DNA from: an uncultured Oxalobacteraceae bacterium
GTDB lineage: Bacteria; Pseudomonadota; Gammaproteobacteria; Burkholderiales; Burkholderiaceae_D
Assembly (NCBI GenBank): GCA_903862415.1
Contig: CAIOYD010000044.1
Coordinates: 1-64,000, forward strand
Reading direction: 5' to 3'
DNA: 64,000 nt
Shown piece after piece: positions 20,307 through 30,191 of this stretch (the first letter of the stretch is position 1; every line of letters starts with the position of its first letter). Made by a program: the position numbers and the translations under genes. The notes beneath the pieces are model-generated. The model saw nothing but the letters and a program-made list of their open reading frames with translations. It searched no databases and had not been told where the DNA came from.

Positions 20307-22643
20307 TTAATTTGCCCGCAAACTAACAGGTTTCAGTTTTGATTCCAGTACCCGTCCCTTACGTGCCCGTTTGTTAATGTGCGGGGCCAGGTTGGTGGCC
20401 GACAGGCTGACTTCCTGCGGCTTGGCAGCCCTGCCGATACCGGCTACGGTAACGCCTTTTTGCGAAATCGTCTGTACTGCCAGCAGTTTTTCTCCCAGCT
20501 CCAGATCCATCAGAATCACCCCTTTACCACCGCTGGCCAGATGTTTGCATTCGGTCAGACCGAAGACCAGTAAGCGGCCTTTTTCCGACAGGCAGGCAAT
20601 CGCGCTGCTCGTGGGAGTGACTACGCAGGGTGCAAGCAACTCGTCGCCTTCATCAAAATTGATAAACGCCTTACCGGCTTTCATGCGACCGGTCATGTCA
20701 GCCACGGCCGCAGTAAAGCCCATGCCGCCCTGACCAGCCAGTAACAACACCGTGTTGGCCTCACCGGCAAAATAATGCAGGATGCGGCTGCCGCTGGCCA
20801 GATCAATCAGACTGGTGATGGGCGCACCATCACCGCGTGCGCCCGGCAGGGCAGAGACCGCCACCGAATACACCCGACCGTTGGAGCCAAACGCGAGCAG
20901 ATTATCCACGCTGCGACACTCAAACGTGCCGTGCATGCTGTCGCCAGCCTTAAAGGCAAACTGGGCCGGATCATGACCATGACCGGTGCGGGCGCGCAAC
21001 CAGCCTTTTTCAGAAATCACTACCGTAATCGGTTCATCGATGACTTTTTGTTCAATCGCAGCGCGTTCAGCCACTTCGATCAGAGTGCGGCGGGCATCGC
21101 CAAACTGTTTTTGGTCGGCTTCGATTTCCTTGATGATTTTGCGTTTCATCGAGGAAGGGTTATCCAGCAAATCCTGCAGTCCGGATTGTTCAGTGCGCAA
21201 TGCCGCCAGTTCCTGTTCGATCTTGATGGCTTCGAGACGGGCCAGCTGGCGCAGTCGGATTTCCAGAATGTCTTCTGCCTGACGGTCGGAGAGTGCAAAC
21301 GCTGCAATCAGTGCCGGTTTGGGTTCGTCCGATTCGCGGATGATGCGGATGACTTCATCGATGTTGAGCAACACGGCAATCCGGCCTTCGAGGATATGAA
21401 TCCGGTCTTCGACTTTGTTGAGTTTGAAAGCGGTGCGACGGGTGACGGTGGTAAAGCGGAATTGCACCCATTCGGAAATAATTTCCAGCAAACCTTTTTG
21501 GCGCGGACGACCATCACCACCGATCATCACCAGATTGAGCGAGGTATTGGTTTCCAGTGACGTATGCGAGAGCAAAATCTGCATTAATTCGGCACTGCTC
21601 TGATTTTTGGATTTCGGTTCAAACACCAGCCGTACCGGCGCATTTTTACCGGATTCATCGCGGATGGTATCGACCACACCGAGGATGAGTTGCTTCAGAT
21701 TTTGCTGTTCCGGCGTCAGAGTTTTTTTACCCAGTTTCACTTTGGGATTGGTGCATTCTTCGATTTCTTCGAGAATTTTCTGGCTTGATGTGCCCGGTGG
21801 CAGTTCGGTGATGACGACTTGCCATTGACCGCGGGCCAGTTCTTCTATCTTCCAGCGCGCACGGACTTTCATACTGCCGCGACCGCTGGCATAAATATCG
21901 CTGATGGTTAAGGCCGGGCTGATGATCTGACCGCCACCAGGAAAATCCGGACCGGGTACAATCTCCATCAGTTCGGCATGCGTGAGCGCCGGGTTTTTGA
22001 TCAGCGCAATGGCGGCCTGAGCAATTTCAGTTAAATTATGCGATGGAATTTCCGTTGCCAGACCAACAGCAATACCGGAAGCACCGTTGAGTAACACCAT
22101 CGGCAAACGTGCCGGCAGCAGTCGTGGTTCATCGCTGGAGCCATCGTAGTTGGGCTGAAAATCGACTGTGCCGAGATCGATTTCATCCATCAGCAAACCG
22201 GCAATCGGTGTCAGCCGTGCCTCGGTATAGCGCATCGCGGCCGCACCATCGCCGTCGCGGGAACCAAAGTTACCCTGACCATCAATGAGTGGATAGCGCA
22301 GCGAAAAATCCTGCGTCATGCGCACCAGAGCATCGTACACCGACTGATCGCCGTGCGGGTGCAGCTTACCGAGCACTTCACCCACCACCAGCGCTGATTT
22401 GCGCGGTTTGGCGGTGGCGCTTAAGCCCAGTTCATTCATGGCATACAGAATACGTCGCTGCACCGGTTTTTGACCGTCACACACATCCGGCAGCGCACGT
22501 CCCTTGACGACCGAGATGGCATAATCCAGATAGGCACGCTCGGCAAAGCTGGCCAGCGTAATCGTTTCGCCATCGGTCGGTGGAACAACCGGCGCAGGCG
22601 CCGCAGGAGCATCGTCATTAAACAAATCAGTTTGTACTGGCAT
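20307..22643 (-). CDS. parC: DNA topoisomerase IV subunit A
   Basis: Breakage-reunion subunit of topoisomerase IV, which decatenates daughter chromosomes. The 778 residues start with a short variable tail, then [32 protein letters not shown]. The catalytic Tyr lies in [12 protein letters not shown] (about residues 135-146). The helix corresponding to the quinolone-resistance region reads [15 protein letters not shown] (about 94-108). Long coiled-coil segments follow (for example [14 protein letters not shown]). The C-terminal domain carries GyrA-type beta-pinwheel blades but no clear GyrA box (QRRGGKG), supporting ParC over GyrA. It follows parE after 29 bases. Confidence 0.95.
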   Translation of the reverse strand: MPVQTDLFNDDAPAAPAPVVPPTDGETITLASFAERAYLDYAISVVKGRALPDVCDGQKPVQRRILYAMNELGLSATAKPRKSALVVGEVLGKLHPHGDQSVYDALVRMTQDFSLRYPLIDGQGNFGSRDGDGAAAMRYTEARLTPIAGLLMDEIDLGTVDFQPNYDGSSDEPRLLPARLPMVLLNGASGIAVGLATEIPSHNLTEIAQAAIALIKNPALTHAELMEIVPGPDFPGGGQIISPALTISDIYASGRGSMKVRARWKIEELARGQWQVVITELPPGTSSQKILEEIEECTNPKVKLGKKTLTPEQQNLKQLILGVVDTIRDESGKNAPVRLVFEPKSKNQSSAELMQILLSHTSLETNTSLNLVMIGGDGRPRQKGLLEIISEWVQFRFTTVTRRTAFKLNKVEDRIHILEGRIAVLLNIDEVIRIIRESDEPKPALIAAFALSDRQAEDILEIRLRQLARLEAIKIEQELAALRTEQSGLQDLLDNPSSMKRKIIKEIEADQKQFGDARRTLIEVAERAAIEQKVIDEPITVVISEKGWLRARTGHGHDPAQFAFKAGDSMHGTFECRSVDNLLAFGSNGRVYSVAVSALPGARGDGAPITSLIDLASGSRILHYFAGEANTVLLLAGQGGMGFTAAVADMTGRMKAGKAFINFDEGDELLAPCVVTPTSSAIACLSEKGRLLVFGLTECKHLASGGKGVILMDLELGEKLLAVQTISQKGVTVAGIGRAAKPQEVSLSATNLAPHINKRARKGRVLESKLKPVSLRAN

Positions 22644-22672
22644 AATAATTTAAGTTGTATTCGTGAGAAGGA

Positions 22673-24643
22673 TCAGATATCCGCTTCGACTTCATTGCCG
22701 TGTTCTTCAATCCAGCTGCGGCGTGCAGCCGCTTCGCCTTTACCCATGAGCATGGTAAAACGCAGCTCGGAATCATGCTGATCTACTTCGCCCAGCGTCA
22801 CCGGCAACAGTCGCCGGGTATCCGGATTCATGGTGGTTTCCCATAACTGTTCGGCATTCATTTCACCCAGACCTTTAAAGCGGGCAATGCTCCAGCTGCC
22901 GTCTTTGGCACCTTCTTTGCGCAATTTATCTTCAATTGCGATGAGTTCGCCACTGTCGAGTGCATAGATTTTTTGCGCCAGTTTTTTGCCGCGCGGCGGT
23001 GCATCCACCCGGAACAGTGGCGGCCGCGCAATACAGATGTGACCGGTTTCAATCAGCTTAGGGAAGTGTTTGAAAAACAGCGTCAGCAACAACACCTGAA
23101 TGTGTGAACCATCCACGTCGGCATCTGACAGTATACAGATCTTGCCATAACGCAGACCGGACAGATCCGGGCTGTCATGGAGGCTGTGTGGATCAACGCC
23201 GATGGCGACTGAAATATCGTGAATTTCATTGTTGGCAAACAGCCGGTCACGGTCGGTTTCCCAGGTGTTGAGTACCTTGCCGCGTAACGGCAAAATTGCC
23301 TGAAATTCCTTGTCACGGCCCATTTTGGCGGAACCGCCGGCCGAGTCGCCTTCGACCAGAAACAATTCATTGCGGCCGATATCGTTCGATTCGCAGTCGG
23401 TTAATTTACCCGGCAGCACTGCCACTCCGGAAGATTTTTTCTTTTCCACTTTTTGCGCTGAGCGCAGCCGTGACTGCGCCTGTTTGATCACCAGATCAGC
23501 GAGTTTTTTACCGTAGTCGACGTGCTGATTGAGCCATAATTCCAGCGGCGATTTGCAAAAGGTCGACACCAGACGCACCGCATCGCGAGAATTCAGCCGT
23601 TCCTTGATCTGTCCCTGAAATTGCGGATCCAGAACTTTGGCCGACAGTACAAACGAAGCACGCGCAAACACGTCTTCCGGCAATAACTTTACCCCCTTGG
23701 GTAGCAGCGTATGGAGCTCAACAAAGTTTTTGATCGCACCAAACAGTCCGTCGCGCAAACCGGATTCATGCGTACCACCGGCAGGAGTGGGAATCAGGTT
23801 GACATACGATTCGCGCACCACATTGCCTTCTTCGCACCAGGCCACTACCCAGGCCGCGCCTTCGCCTTCGGCAAAGCCGTCGGTATCCGCCGTGGCATAC
23901 TGGGCACCTTCAAACAGGGGAATTAAGGTTTCGCTGGTCAGGGATTCGGTCAGATAGCCGCGCAAGCCCTGGGCATATTGCCATTCCAGCGTTTCTTTAG
24001 GGGCATGCAGAGTGACTTTGACACCCGGCAGCAGCACTGCCTTGGAGCGCAGCAGTCGCTGCAATTCACTTTGCGCCAGATTGGGCGAATCGAAATATTT
24101 TGGATTGGGCCAGATAGTGACCCGGGTGCCGGATTTTTTATCGCCGCGCGCCTGTGGTTGGGAGACCAGTGGAATCACCACATCGCCATCGGAAAACGTC
24201 AGTGTATGTATGCCGCCGTCACGCCAGACGGTAATTTCCAGCTTGGAGGACAGCGCATTGGTGACCGAAACCCCGACGCCATGCAAACCGCCGGAAAACG
24301 AGTAGGCACCACCGGAACCCTTGTCAAATTTACCGCCGGCATGCAGACGGGTAAACACGATCTCAACCGTAGGCACCATTTCTTCCGGATGCATCCCCAC
24401 CGGAATACCGCGCCCATCGTCCTCGACAGTCACGCTGCCATCGGGATTTTGCGTCACGATGATGTGCTGGCAATAACCGCCGAGCGCCTCATCGGAGGCA
24501 TTGTCGATCACTTCCTGAATAATGTGCAGCGGATTTTCGGTGCGGGTATACATACCAGGGCGTTGCTTGACGGGCTCAAGGCCTTTTAATACCCGGATAG
24601 AAGATTCGCTGTAAGCGGCAGGCACAGGTTTTTTTGTCGACAT
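22673..24643 (-). CDS. parE: DNA topoisomerase IV subunit B
   Basis: ATPase subunit of topoisomerase IV. The 656 residues show the GHKL ATP-binding elements QEVIDNASDEALGG (about 44-57), VEDDGRGIPVG and SGGLHGVGVSVTNALS. The transducer domain follows. The TOPRIM domain has ELFLVEGDSAGGSAKMGRD (about 428-446) and SDADVDGSHIQVLLLTLFF with the DxD metal ligands. The length is that of ParE rather than the longer GyrB of proteobacteria. It heads the parE-parC pair. Confidence 0.96.
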   Translation of the reverse strand: MSTKKPVPAAYSESSIRVLKGLEPVKQRPGMYTRTENPLHIIQEVIDNASDEALGGYCQHIIVTQNPDGSVTVEDDGRGIPVGMHPEEMVPTVEIVFTRLHAGGKFDKGSGGAYSFSGGLHGVGVSVTNALSSKLEITVWRDGGIHTLTFSDGDVVIPLVSQPQARGDKKSGTRVTIWPNPKYFDSPNLAQSELQRLLRSKAVLLPGVKVTLHAPKETLEWQYAQGLRGYLTESLTSETLIPLFEGAQYATADTDGFAEGEGAAWVVAWCEEGNVVRESYVNLIPTPAGGTHESGLRDGLFGAIKNFVELHTLLPKGVKLLPEDVFARASFVLSAKVLDPQFQGQIKERLNSRDAVRLVSTFCKSPLELWLNQHVDYGKKLADLVIKQAQSRLRSAQKVEKKKSSGVAVLPGKLTDCESNDIGRNELFLVEGDSAGGSAKMGRDKEFQAILPLRGKVLNTWETDRDRLFANNEIHDISVAIGVDPHSLHDSPDLSGLRYGKICILSDADVDGSHIQVLLLTLFFKHFPKLIETGHICIARPPLFRVDAPPRGKKLAQKIYALDSGELIAIEDKLRKEGAKDGSWSIARFKGLGEMNAEQLWETTMNPDTRRLLPVTLGEVDQHDSELRFTMLMGKGEAAARRSWIEEHGNEVEADI

Positions 24644-24842
24644 GTAAAGTGGTTGGTGCGGGTTAATCGAATTGAATCGCGCTAGTATAGCAGGGAGCGT
24701 ATAGAATTGGCTGTGTTTTTATACAGTTATTTACGACAATAATGATGAATAAATCCGGCTAATTTTAATAAATTAATATGAAATTGATGTTGAATTTTTC
24801 CAAATCAGTTTTACAGGGCAGTAAGTATTTTCACTTAGATGA

Positions 24843-24866
24843 TTGTAATGTAAATTTGCATTACAA
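24843..24866. promoter_or_regulatory. Palindromic operator upstream of the toxin-antitoxin pair
   Basis: TTGTAATG (24843-24850) and CATTACAA (24859-24866) form an 8-base perfect inverted repeat around TAAATTTG, giving a 24-base near-palindrome 28 bases upstream of the antitoxin ATG. AbrB-type antitoxins autorepress by binding such sites, so this is the likely operator (inference). Confidence 0.6.
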
Positions 24867-24894
24867 TGAATTGCTTTCATTATGAGGAGAAGTG

Positions 24895-25146
24895 ATGACT
24901 TTATTAACCGTAACATCCAGAGGCCAGGTGACGTTTAAAAAGGAAATCCTGCAACATCTGGGAATTAAAGCTGGTGACAAGATTGAACTGGAATTGTTGG
25001 CTAACGGTAGTGGCTTGCTCAGGGCAAGTCGCCCCTCAGGCAGCATTGCTGATTTTGTGGGTCTGTTAGCCAATAAAACTACCAAGGTGGCGACGCTGGA
25101 GGAAATTAATCAAGCCATTGAAGCTGGTTGGGCAGGAAAAAAATGA
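24895..25146 (+). CDS. AbrB/SpoVT-type antitoxin
   Basis: 83 residues from the ATG at 24895, which sits about six bases after a GAGGAGA ribosome site. A GTG at 24892 is also in frame but less likely. The first 45 residues form an AbrB swapped-hairpin DNA-binding domain: LLTVTSRGQVTFKKEILQHL and GIKAGDKIELELL. The C-terminal tail (about 50-83) would wrap around and neutralise the toxin. The last codon overlaps the PIN toxin start (ATGA, 25143-25146), the standard coupling of VapB-VapC-like pairs. It probably represses its own promoter through the palindrome just upstream. Confidence 0.88.
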   Translation: MTLLTVTSRGQVTFKKEILQHLGIKAGDKIELELLANGSGLLRASRPSGSIADFVGLLANKTTKVATLEEINQAIEAGWAGKK

Positions 25147-25538
25147 ACATTACCGCAGATACCAATGTATTAGTCCGCGCCGTGGTGGGTGATGATGCTG
25201 TTCAGGCCAGCAGAGCCGTTAGCATACTAACCAAAGCAACATTAATTGCTGTCACTCTACCTACTCTGTGTGAATTTGTCTGGGTATTGTGCCGCGTGTA
25301 TGATTTTAGGTCTGCGGATATTTCCAGAGCCGTACGTGCATTGATGGCCGCTCTGAATGTGACAGCAAACCACCATGCCGTGGAAGCTGGATTATTGATG
25401 CTGGAAGCGGGTGGTGATTTTGCCGATGGCGTGATTGGATTTGAAGGCAGTTGGTTAGGTGGTGAAACTTTTGTTTCATTTGATAAAAAGGCGGTCGCCC
25501 TGTTTCAGGCTCAGGGCGTATCAGCACTTTTGTTGTAA
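25143..25538 (+). CDS. PIN-domain toxin (VapC-like ribonuclease)
   Basis: 131 residues from the ATG at 25143 (MNITADTNVLVRAVVGDD). The frame extends five codons upstream, but the ATGA overlap with the antitoxin decides the start. PIN-fold acidic residues are visible: Asp in ITADTNVLVR (about residue 6), Glu in LCEFVWVL, Asp in GGDFADGVIGFEG and Asp in FVSFDKKAV near the C-terminus, which together form the Mg-dependent RNase site. VapC-type toxins cleave tRNA or rRNA and arrest translation; the target here is unknown. A GC-rich hairpin directly follows the stop. Confidence 0.88.
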   Translation: MNITADTNVLVRAVVGDDAVQASRAVSILTKATLIAVTLPTLCEFVWVLCRVYDFRSADISRAVRALMAALNVTANHHAVEAGLLMLEAGGDFADGVIGFEGSWLGGETFVSFDKKAVALFQAQGVSALLL

Positions 25539-25550
25539 CAGTCAGTCGTT

Positions 25551-25569
25551 GGGTGGTAATACACCACCC
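25551..25569. terminator. Hairpin between convergent vapC-like and KAS III genes
   Basis: GGGTGGT (25551-25557) and ACCACCC (25563-25569) are a perfect inverted repeat with a five-base loop, 12 bases after the toxin stop and 20 bases before the stop of the convergent ketoacyl synthase gene. There is no clear T run, so it may be a weak bidirectional terminator or a REP-like relic. Confidence 0.4.
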
Positions 25570-25589
25570 CTGAAACCGCACCAACCTGA

Positions 25590-26711
25590 TCAGATTTTTT
25601 TCAACACCACACAACCGATAGAATAACCGGCGCCAAACGAGCAAATCACGCCCAGAGCTCCGGTGGCCAGATCATCCTGGTGCTTGTGGAATGCAATGAT
25701 CGAACCGGCTGACGACGTATTGGCATAGGTATCGAGTATCGTTGGCGATTCATCCGGCAAGGCATCACGTCCGAGCATCATCCGGGTGATCAGCAGATTC
25801 ATGTTCAGATTGGCTTGATGCAGCCAGAAACGATTCACATCACCGATCTGCAGTCCGGCCTTTTCTACCGTGTCGGTAATCATGGCCGCGGCCATCGGGC
25901 AGACTTCCTTGAATACCTTGCGACCCTGTTGTTTAAACAGCTTGTCCGCTTTGCCGATACCGGATTCATCGGCACGATTGAGGAAGCCAAAGTTGTTGCG
26001 GATATTGTTGGAAAACTGGGTTTTCAGTTTGACGTTGACGATGGCGAACTGATGAGCCGAGGTGGCCAGGTCAGCGCGTTCGAGCAAAATGGCGGTGCAG
26101 GCATCACCAAAAATAAAATGACTGTCGCGATCGCGCCAGTTCAGATGGCCGCTGGTGATTTCCGGATTGATCACCAACACGGAACGCGCCTGACCACTCT
26201 GAATCGCACTCACTGCGGCCTGAATACCAAACGTAGCCGAAGAACAGGCTACATTCATGTCGTAACCATAGCCATCAATCCCCAGTGCTGTCTGCACTTC
26301 AACCGCAATGGCCGGATACGCGCGCTGCAGATTGCTGCAGGCAACGATCACGGCATCCACATCGGCGGCAGTGCGTCCGGCGCGCTGCAGGGCTTCTTTG
26401 GCGGCATGCACAGCCATGTCACACATGATCGACGGTTCATCGTCAGCCCGTTCGGGAATCAAAGGCACCATGCGTTTCGGATCCAGTACGCCTTCCTTGT
26501 TCATGACGAAGCGCGATTTGATGCCAGACGCTTTTTCAATAAAACCGACACTCGATTCTTCCAGCGCCACGATTTCACCGGCGGCGATGGCACTGGCATG
26601 TTCGGCGTTGAATTGATTGACGTAGGTATTGAAGCAGGCAATTAACTCTTCATTGGAAATGGAAAATGCGGGTGTATACAGCCCGGTACCGCTAATGACG
26701 ACTTGATTCAT
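25590..26711 (-). CDS. Beta-ketoacyl-ACP synthase III-type condensing enzyme
   Basis: 373 residues from the ATG at 26711 (MNQVVISGTGLYTP); an upstream in-frame start lacks homology. The thiolase-fold KAS III catalytic triad is present: Cys in NVACSSATFGIQ (about residue 123), His in FWLHQANLNMN and Asn in TYANTSSAGS. The enzyme condenses an acyl-CoA with malonyl-ACP. At 373 residues, with an insertion rich in acidic residues near the N-terminus (about 40-60), it is longer than the usual 320-residue FabH. It resembles the FabH-like enzymes of pseudomonads that shunt medium-chain acyl-CoA into fatty-acid synthesis. The exact chain preference cannot be read here, and it is not adjacent to fatty-acid genes. 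Confidence 0.88.
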   Translation of the reverse strand: MNQVVISGTGLYTPAFSISNEELIACFNTYVNQFNAEHASAIAAGEIVALEESSVGFIEKASGIKSRFVMNKEGVLDPKRMVPLIPERADDEPSIMCDMAVHAAKEALQRAGRTAADVDAVIVACSNLQRAYPAIAVEVQTALGIDGYGYDMNVACSSATFGIQAAVSAIQSGQARSVLVINPEITSGHLNWRDRDSHFIFGDACTAILLERADLATSAHQFAIVNVKLKTQFSNNIRNNFGFLNRADESGIGKADKLFKQQGRKVFKEVCPMAAAMITDTVEKAGLQIGDVNRFWLHQANLNMNLLITRMMLGRDALPDESPTILDTYANTSSAGSIIAFHKHQDDLATGALGVICSFGAGYSIGCVVLKKI

Positions 26712-26939
26712 GCATAACTTTCTGAAATTATTGAGCAAGGCGCTCTTCGATTGCGCCAGATTCTACCGCTTAGCCTAATGTGTCCACGAGGAAAAAATGC
26801 TGAATTGGAATAGTAACTCTAAATATTTTTTTAAACAATTGATCCGCAACAACAGTAAACAGTATCGCGAACCCGTGAGCCAGCAGTCGCATACGGCTGG
26901 TATAGTAAAAAAGATAATTTTTTAATCTTTAGCATGGGT

Positions 26940-28109
26940 TTATTTGCTTAACAAACGCATACCACGTTCGAGTCCGTCTATGGTGACGGAAAACATGCGG
27001 TTATTCATTAACTGGCGAATGATGGCCACCGACTGACGGTATTCCCATACACCTTCCGGTTCCGGATTGAGCCAGATAAATTTCGGAAACGCGGAAGCAA
27101 AGCGCTGCAGCCAGGTGGCACCGGCTTCTTCATTGTTGTATTCCACCGAGCCGCCGGGTTGCAGGATTTCATACGGACTCATGGTGGCATCACCAACAAA
27201 AATCAGCTTGGTATCGGGCGGATATTTGCGCAGGATATCCCAGGTGGGAATTTTTTCTGCATGCCGGCGATGATTATTTTTCCATAAATAATCATAGACA
27301 CAATTGTGGAAGTAAAAAAATTCCATATTTTTGAATTCGGTTTTGGCCGCGGAAAACAATTCTTCAGTGCGGGCAATATGATCATCCATGGTGCCGCCGA
27401 CATCGAGCAGCATCAATACCTTGATATTGTTTTTGCGTTCCGGCTGCATTTTGATATCCAGATAACCGGCATTGCTGGCTGTGGCCTGAATGGTGGCATC
27501 GAGGGCGAGTTCTTCCTCAACTCCCTGACGGGCAAATTTGCGCAGCCGCCGCAGCGCCACTTTGATATTGCGAGTACCAAGTTCGCGCTGACTGTCGTAA
27601 TCGCGATAGGCACGCGCTTCCCAGACTTTGACTGCCGTGCGGTTGCCGCCTTTGCCACCAATGCGTATGCCTTCCGGATTAGTGCCGCCGTTCCCGAACG
27701 GTGACGTGCCACCGGTACCTATCCATTTGCTGCCACCTTCATGGCGCTCTTTCTGTTCCTTGAATAACTCGGACAACCGGTCCATGAGTTTGTCATAGCC
27801 AAATTTTTCGATGGCGGCTTTTTGTTCCTCAGTCAGTTCGCGTTCCAGTCGCTTTTGCAACCAGTCCAGCGGAATATCCTGATGCTTTTCAAAAATGGCA
27901 TCGACACCTTTAAAGTAAGCACCAAAAGCGCGGTCAAACTTATCGAAATGGGCTTCATCCTTGACCATGATCAGGCGCGACAAAAAATAAAAATCCTCCA
28001 GTGAGGTACTGGCGATATTTTTTTGCAGCGCTTCGAGCAACATCAAAAATTCTTTGATGGAGACCGGAACTTTGGCATCTTTGAGGGTGAAAAAGAATCC
28101 GATCAGCAT
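26940..28109 (-). CDS. VWA-domain (CoxE-like) protein
   Basis: 389 residues from the ATG at 28109 (MLIGFFFTLKDAKVPVSIKEF), which overlaps the acetyltransferase stop by seven bases; a longer frame begins at 28163. The N-terminal helical part (1-120) resembles CoxE/YehP-type proteins. A Gly-rich segment (about 140-165) follows, then a von Willebrand A domain starting near 210. Its metal site reads LLDVGGTMDD in place of the consensus DxSxS. Such proteins work with MoxR AAA+ ATPases in assembling or activating metalloenzymes. A MoxR gene lies two genes upstream on the same strand, so a joint role is likely, with target unknown. Confidence 0.85.
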   Translation of the reverse strand: MLIGFFFTLKDAKVPVSIKEFLMLLEALQKNIASTSLEDFYFLSRLIMVKDEAHFDKFDRAFGAYFKGVDAIFEKHQDIPLDWLQKRLERELTEEQKAAIEKFGYDKLMDRLSELFKEQKERHEGGSKWIGTGGTSPFGNGGTNPEGIRIGGKGGNRTAVKVWEARAYRDYDSQRELGTRNIKVALRRLRKFARQGVEEELALDATIQATASNAGYLDIKMQPERKNNIKVLMLLDVGGTMDDHIARTEELFSAAKTEFKNMEFFYFHNCVYDYLWKNNHRRHAEKIPTWDILRKYPPDTKLIFVGDATMSPYEILQPGGSVEYNNEEAGATWLQRFASAFPKFIWLNPEPEGVWEYRQSVAIIRQLMNNRMFSVTIDGLERGMRLLSK

Positions 28110-28696
28110 GAGGCAGAATGGCTTTCCAGTTTGAACTGAAGATTTTTTTGTACACCCATCCATTCCGTATTGAGTATGCTGTACACCACTGTGTCGCGCA
28201 CCCGTCCGTCTGGCGACACCATATGGCTGCGCAGAAGGCCATCGCGTTTGGCGCCGAGCCGTTCAATCGCCCGTTGCGACGTCTGATTAAGCCAGTCGGT
28301 GCGTAATTCCACCACATTGCAGCGTAACTGTTCAAAGGCGTGGCGCAGTAACAGCAATTTGCATTCGGTATTGACGGCGCTGCGCTGCACCCGTTTGGCA
28401 TACCAGGTGTAACCAATTTCGAGTCGCAAATTGGCCAGATCAACATTGCAATAGCGAGTGGTGCCTACAACCGCGCCGGAAAAATTTTCCCGCACCACAA
28501 ACGGCAGGGCCTTTTTTTCCGTCTGCAATTGCATTGCCGTTTCCATCCAGGACGCTACCTGATCCGGATGCGGTGCCGAGGTGTAGAACAACTTCCACAA
28601 TTCACCATCGGCTACCGCAGCCTGCAAACCAGGCAGATGTGCATGGGCTAACGGTTCGAGAGTAACAAAACGACCTGACAGAGTAATGGGTGACAT
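28103..28696 (-). CDS. GNAT-family acetyltransferase (RimJ/RimL-like)
   Basis: 197 residues from the ATG at 28696 (MSPITLSGRF); a TTG two codons upstream is possible. Acetyl-CoA-dependent N-acetyltransferase fold: beta strands with SGAVVGTTRYCNVDLANLRLEIGYTW, then the acetyl-CoA-binding region (ALLRHAFEQLRC-like), then RTDWLNQTSQRAIERLGAKRDGLLR, typical of the RimJ/RimL subgroup acting on protein N-termini or small amines. Substrate unknown. It sits between moxR and the VWA gene and overlaps the latter by seven bases, so the three are probably one transcript. An acetyltransferase in that position is unusual. Confidence 0.88.
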   Translation of the reverse strand: MSPITLSGRFVTLEPLAHAHLPGLQAAVADGELWKLFYTSAPHPDQVASWMETAMQLQTEKKALPFVVRENFSGAVVGTTRYCNVDLANLRLEIGYTWYAKRVQRSAVNTECKLLLLRHAFEQLRCNVVELRTDWLNQTSQRAIERLGAKRDGLLRSHMVSPDGRVRDTVVYSILNTEWMGVQKNLQFKLESHSASC

Positions 28697-28714
28697 AATC
28701 AATAGAGTAAGCTG

Positions 28715-29566
28715 TTAGCGGTTATGGCGTGACATCATGACGATGCGTTCAAATAAATGCACATCCTGTTCATTCTTGAGCAGCGCACCGTGCAAAGGCG
28801 GCACGATGGTTTTTTGCTCTTTACTGCGCAAAGCTTCGACAGGGATATCTTCTGCCAGTAACAGTTTGAGCCAGTCAAGCAATTCCGAGGTCGACGGCTT
28901 TTTCTTGATGCCAGCCACTTCGCGCACTTCATAAAAACTGTTGAGTGCCTGCGCCAGTAAATCATTTTTCAACGTAGGGAAGTGCACCCGAACGATGGCT
29001 TCCATGGTGGCGGCATCCGGGAATTTAATGTAATGGAAAAAACAGCGGCGCAGAAAGGCATCCGGCAATTCTTTTTCATTATTCGAAGTGATGATGACTA
29101 AGGGTCGGTGTATGGCGCGCACCATTTCGCGGGTTTCGTAGACATAAAACTCCATCCGGTCGAGTTCACGCAGCAAATCGTTAGGAAATTCGATATCAGC
29201 CTTGTCGATTTCATCGATCAGTAACACCACGGGTTCAGGAGCAGTAAACGCCTGCCACAACACACCTTTAACGATGTAATTGTGAATATCCTTGACGCGT
29301 TCATCACCAAGCTGGGAATCGCGCAGTCGCGACACGGCATCATATTCATACAGACCCTGCTGTGCTTTGGTGGTCGATTTAATATGCCACTGCATGAGCG
29401 GCATAGCGAGCGCGGCAGCGACTTCTTCGGCCAGCATAGTTTTACCGGTGCCGGGTTCTCCTTTGATCAACAGCGGACGCTGCAGCGTCAGAGCGGCATT
29501 CACTGCCAGTTTTAAATCATCAGTGGCGACATAGCTCTGCGAGCCTTCAAAGCGGGATGGGTTCAT
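28715..29566 (-). CDS. MoxR-family AAA+ ATPase
   Basis: A 283-residue chaperone-like ATPase. Walker A is GEPGTGKTMLAEEVA (about 35-49), Walker B VVLLIDEIDKADIEF (about 112-126), sensor 1 is within PLVIITSNNEKELPDAF, and the arginine-finger region FLRRCFFHYIKFP follows. These are standard MoxR features. MoxR proteins remodel VWA-protein partners during maturation of metalloenzymes or multiprotein complexes, and a VWA protein is encoded two genes downstream. It is divergent from the cytochrome c pair across a 283-base AT-rich region in which I see no further gene. Confidence 0.93.
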   Translation of the reverse strand: MNPSRFEGSQSYVATDDLKLAVNAALTLQRPLLIKGEPGTGKTMLAEEVAAALAMPLMQWHIKSTTKAQQGLYEYDAVSRLRDSQLGDERVKDIHNYIVKGVLWQAFTAPEPVVLLIDEIDKADIEFPNDLLRELDRMEFYVYETREMVRAIHRPLVIITSNNEKELPDAFLRRCFFHYIKFPDAATMEAIVRVHFPTLKNDLLAQALNSFYEVREVAGIKKKPSTSELLDWLKLLLAEDIPVEALRSKEQKTIVPPLHGALLKNEQDVHLFERIVMMSRHNR

Positions 29567-29849
29567 GGTGAAATCTGGATAAAAGGAAGGGGACAGTATA
29601 AACGGAGGTTGGCATTCGTGGGTAAATCAGCTAAAACGTACTGAGTGGAGTCCTGATCCAGTGGTAAATTGGTTTATTAATAACAGTAACCCAGAAATCA
29701 TAGCCAGCTTGATCCATGTCATGATTGATGGACTGAAACATTGTCTTCGGTTAAAATAAATCGTTTTTGGGCGCAATTTTCCTGATTGCATTCACTTTTG
29801 CACACAAATTGCATAAATTGCACAATTTTCGCCAACTTATCTCCTAATT

Positions 29850-30173
29850 ATGAAAAAAATCTTTGCACTTGCGGCATTTACTGCCTTAGTCAGCACAGTT
29901 GCTTCGGCAGCGGATGTCGTAGGTAATCCCAAAGCGGCTGAAAATAAAGTGGCCATGTGTATTGGCTGTCACGGTATTCCTGGCTATAAAGCGACTTTCC
30001 CGGAAGTCTATCAAGTGCCTATGTTGGGTGGCCAATCTGCCAAATATCTGGAAAATGCGCTGCACGCCTACAAAAAAGGCGATCGCAAACATCCTTCCAT
30101 GCGCGGTATCGCTGGCGGTCTGTCTGATCAGGACATCGCTGACGTCGCTGCCTACTACGCCCAACAAAAATAA
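29850..30173 (+). CDS. Periplasmic class I cytochrome c
   Basis: 107 residues with a signal peptide (MKKIFALAAFTALVSTVASA, cleaved near residue 20) and one haem-binding motif CIGCHG (about 38-43). The likely axial Met is in VYQVPMLGGQSAKYL or in the HPSMRGIAGGLSDQDI segment. It resembles the short c4/c5-type electron carriers found in pairs in beta-proteobacteria. The next gene, 18 bases downstream, encodes a second such protein, so they are probably co-expressed and may act together as a diheme-like carrier. The redox partner is unknown. Confidence 0.9.
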   Translation: MKKIFALAAFTALVSTVASAADVVGNPKAAENKVAMCIGCHGIPGYKATFPEVYQVPMLGGQSAKYLENALHAYKKGDRKHPSMRGIAGGLSDQDIADVAAYYAQQK

Positions 30174-30191
30174 AGCATTCGAAAGAGACCC

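Noticed and set aside
20775-21560. 261-codon frame antisense to parC
   Set aside because: Shadow frame; His/Phe-rich with no family features.
24892-24894. GTG start for the AbrB antitoxin
   Set aside because: The next codon is ATG with better spacing to the GAGGAGA ribosome site.
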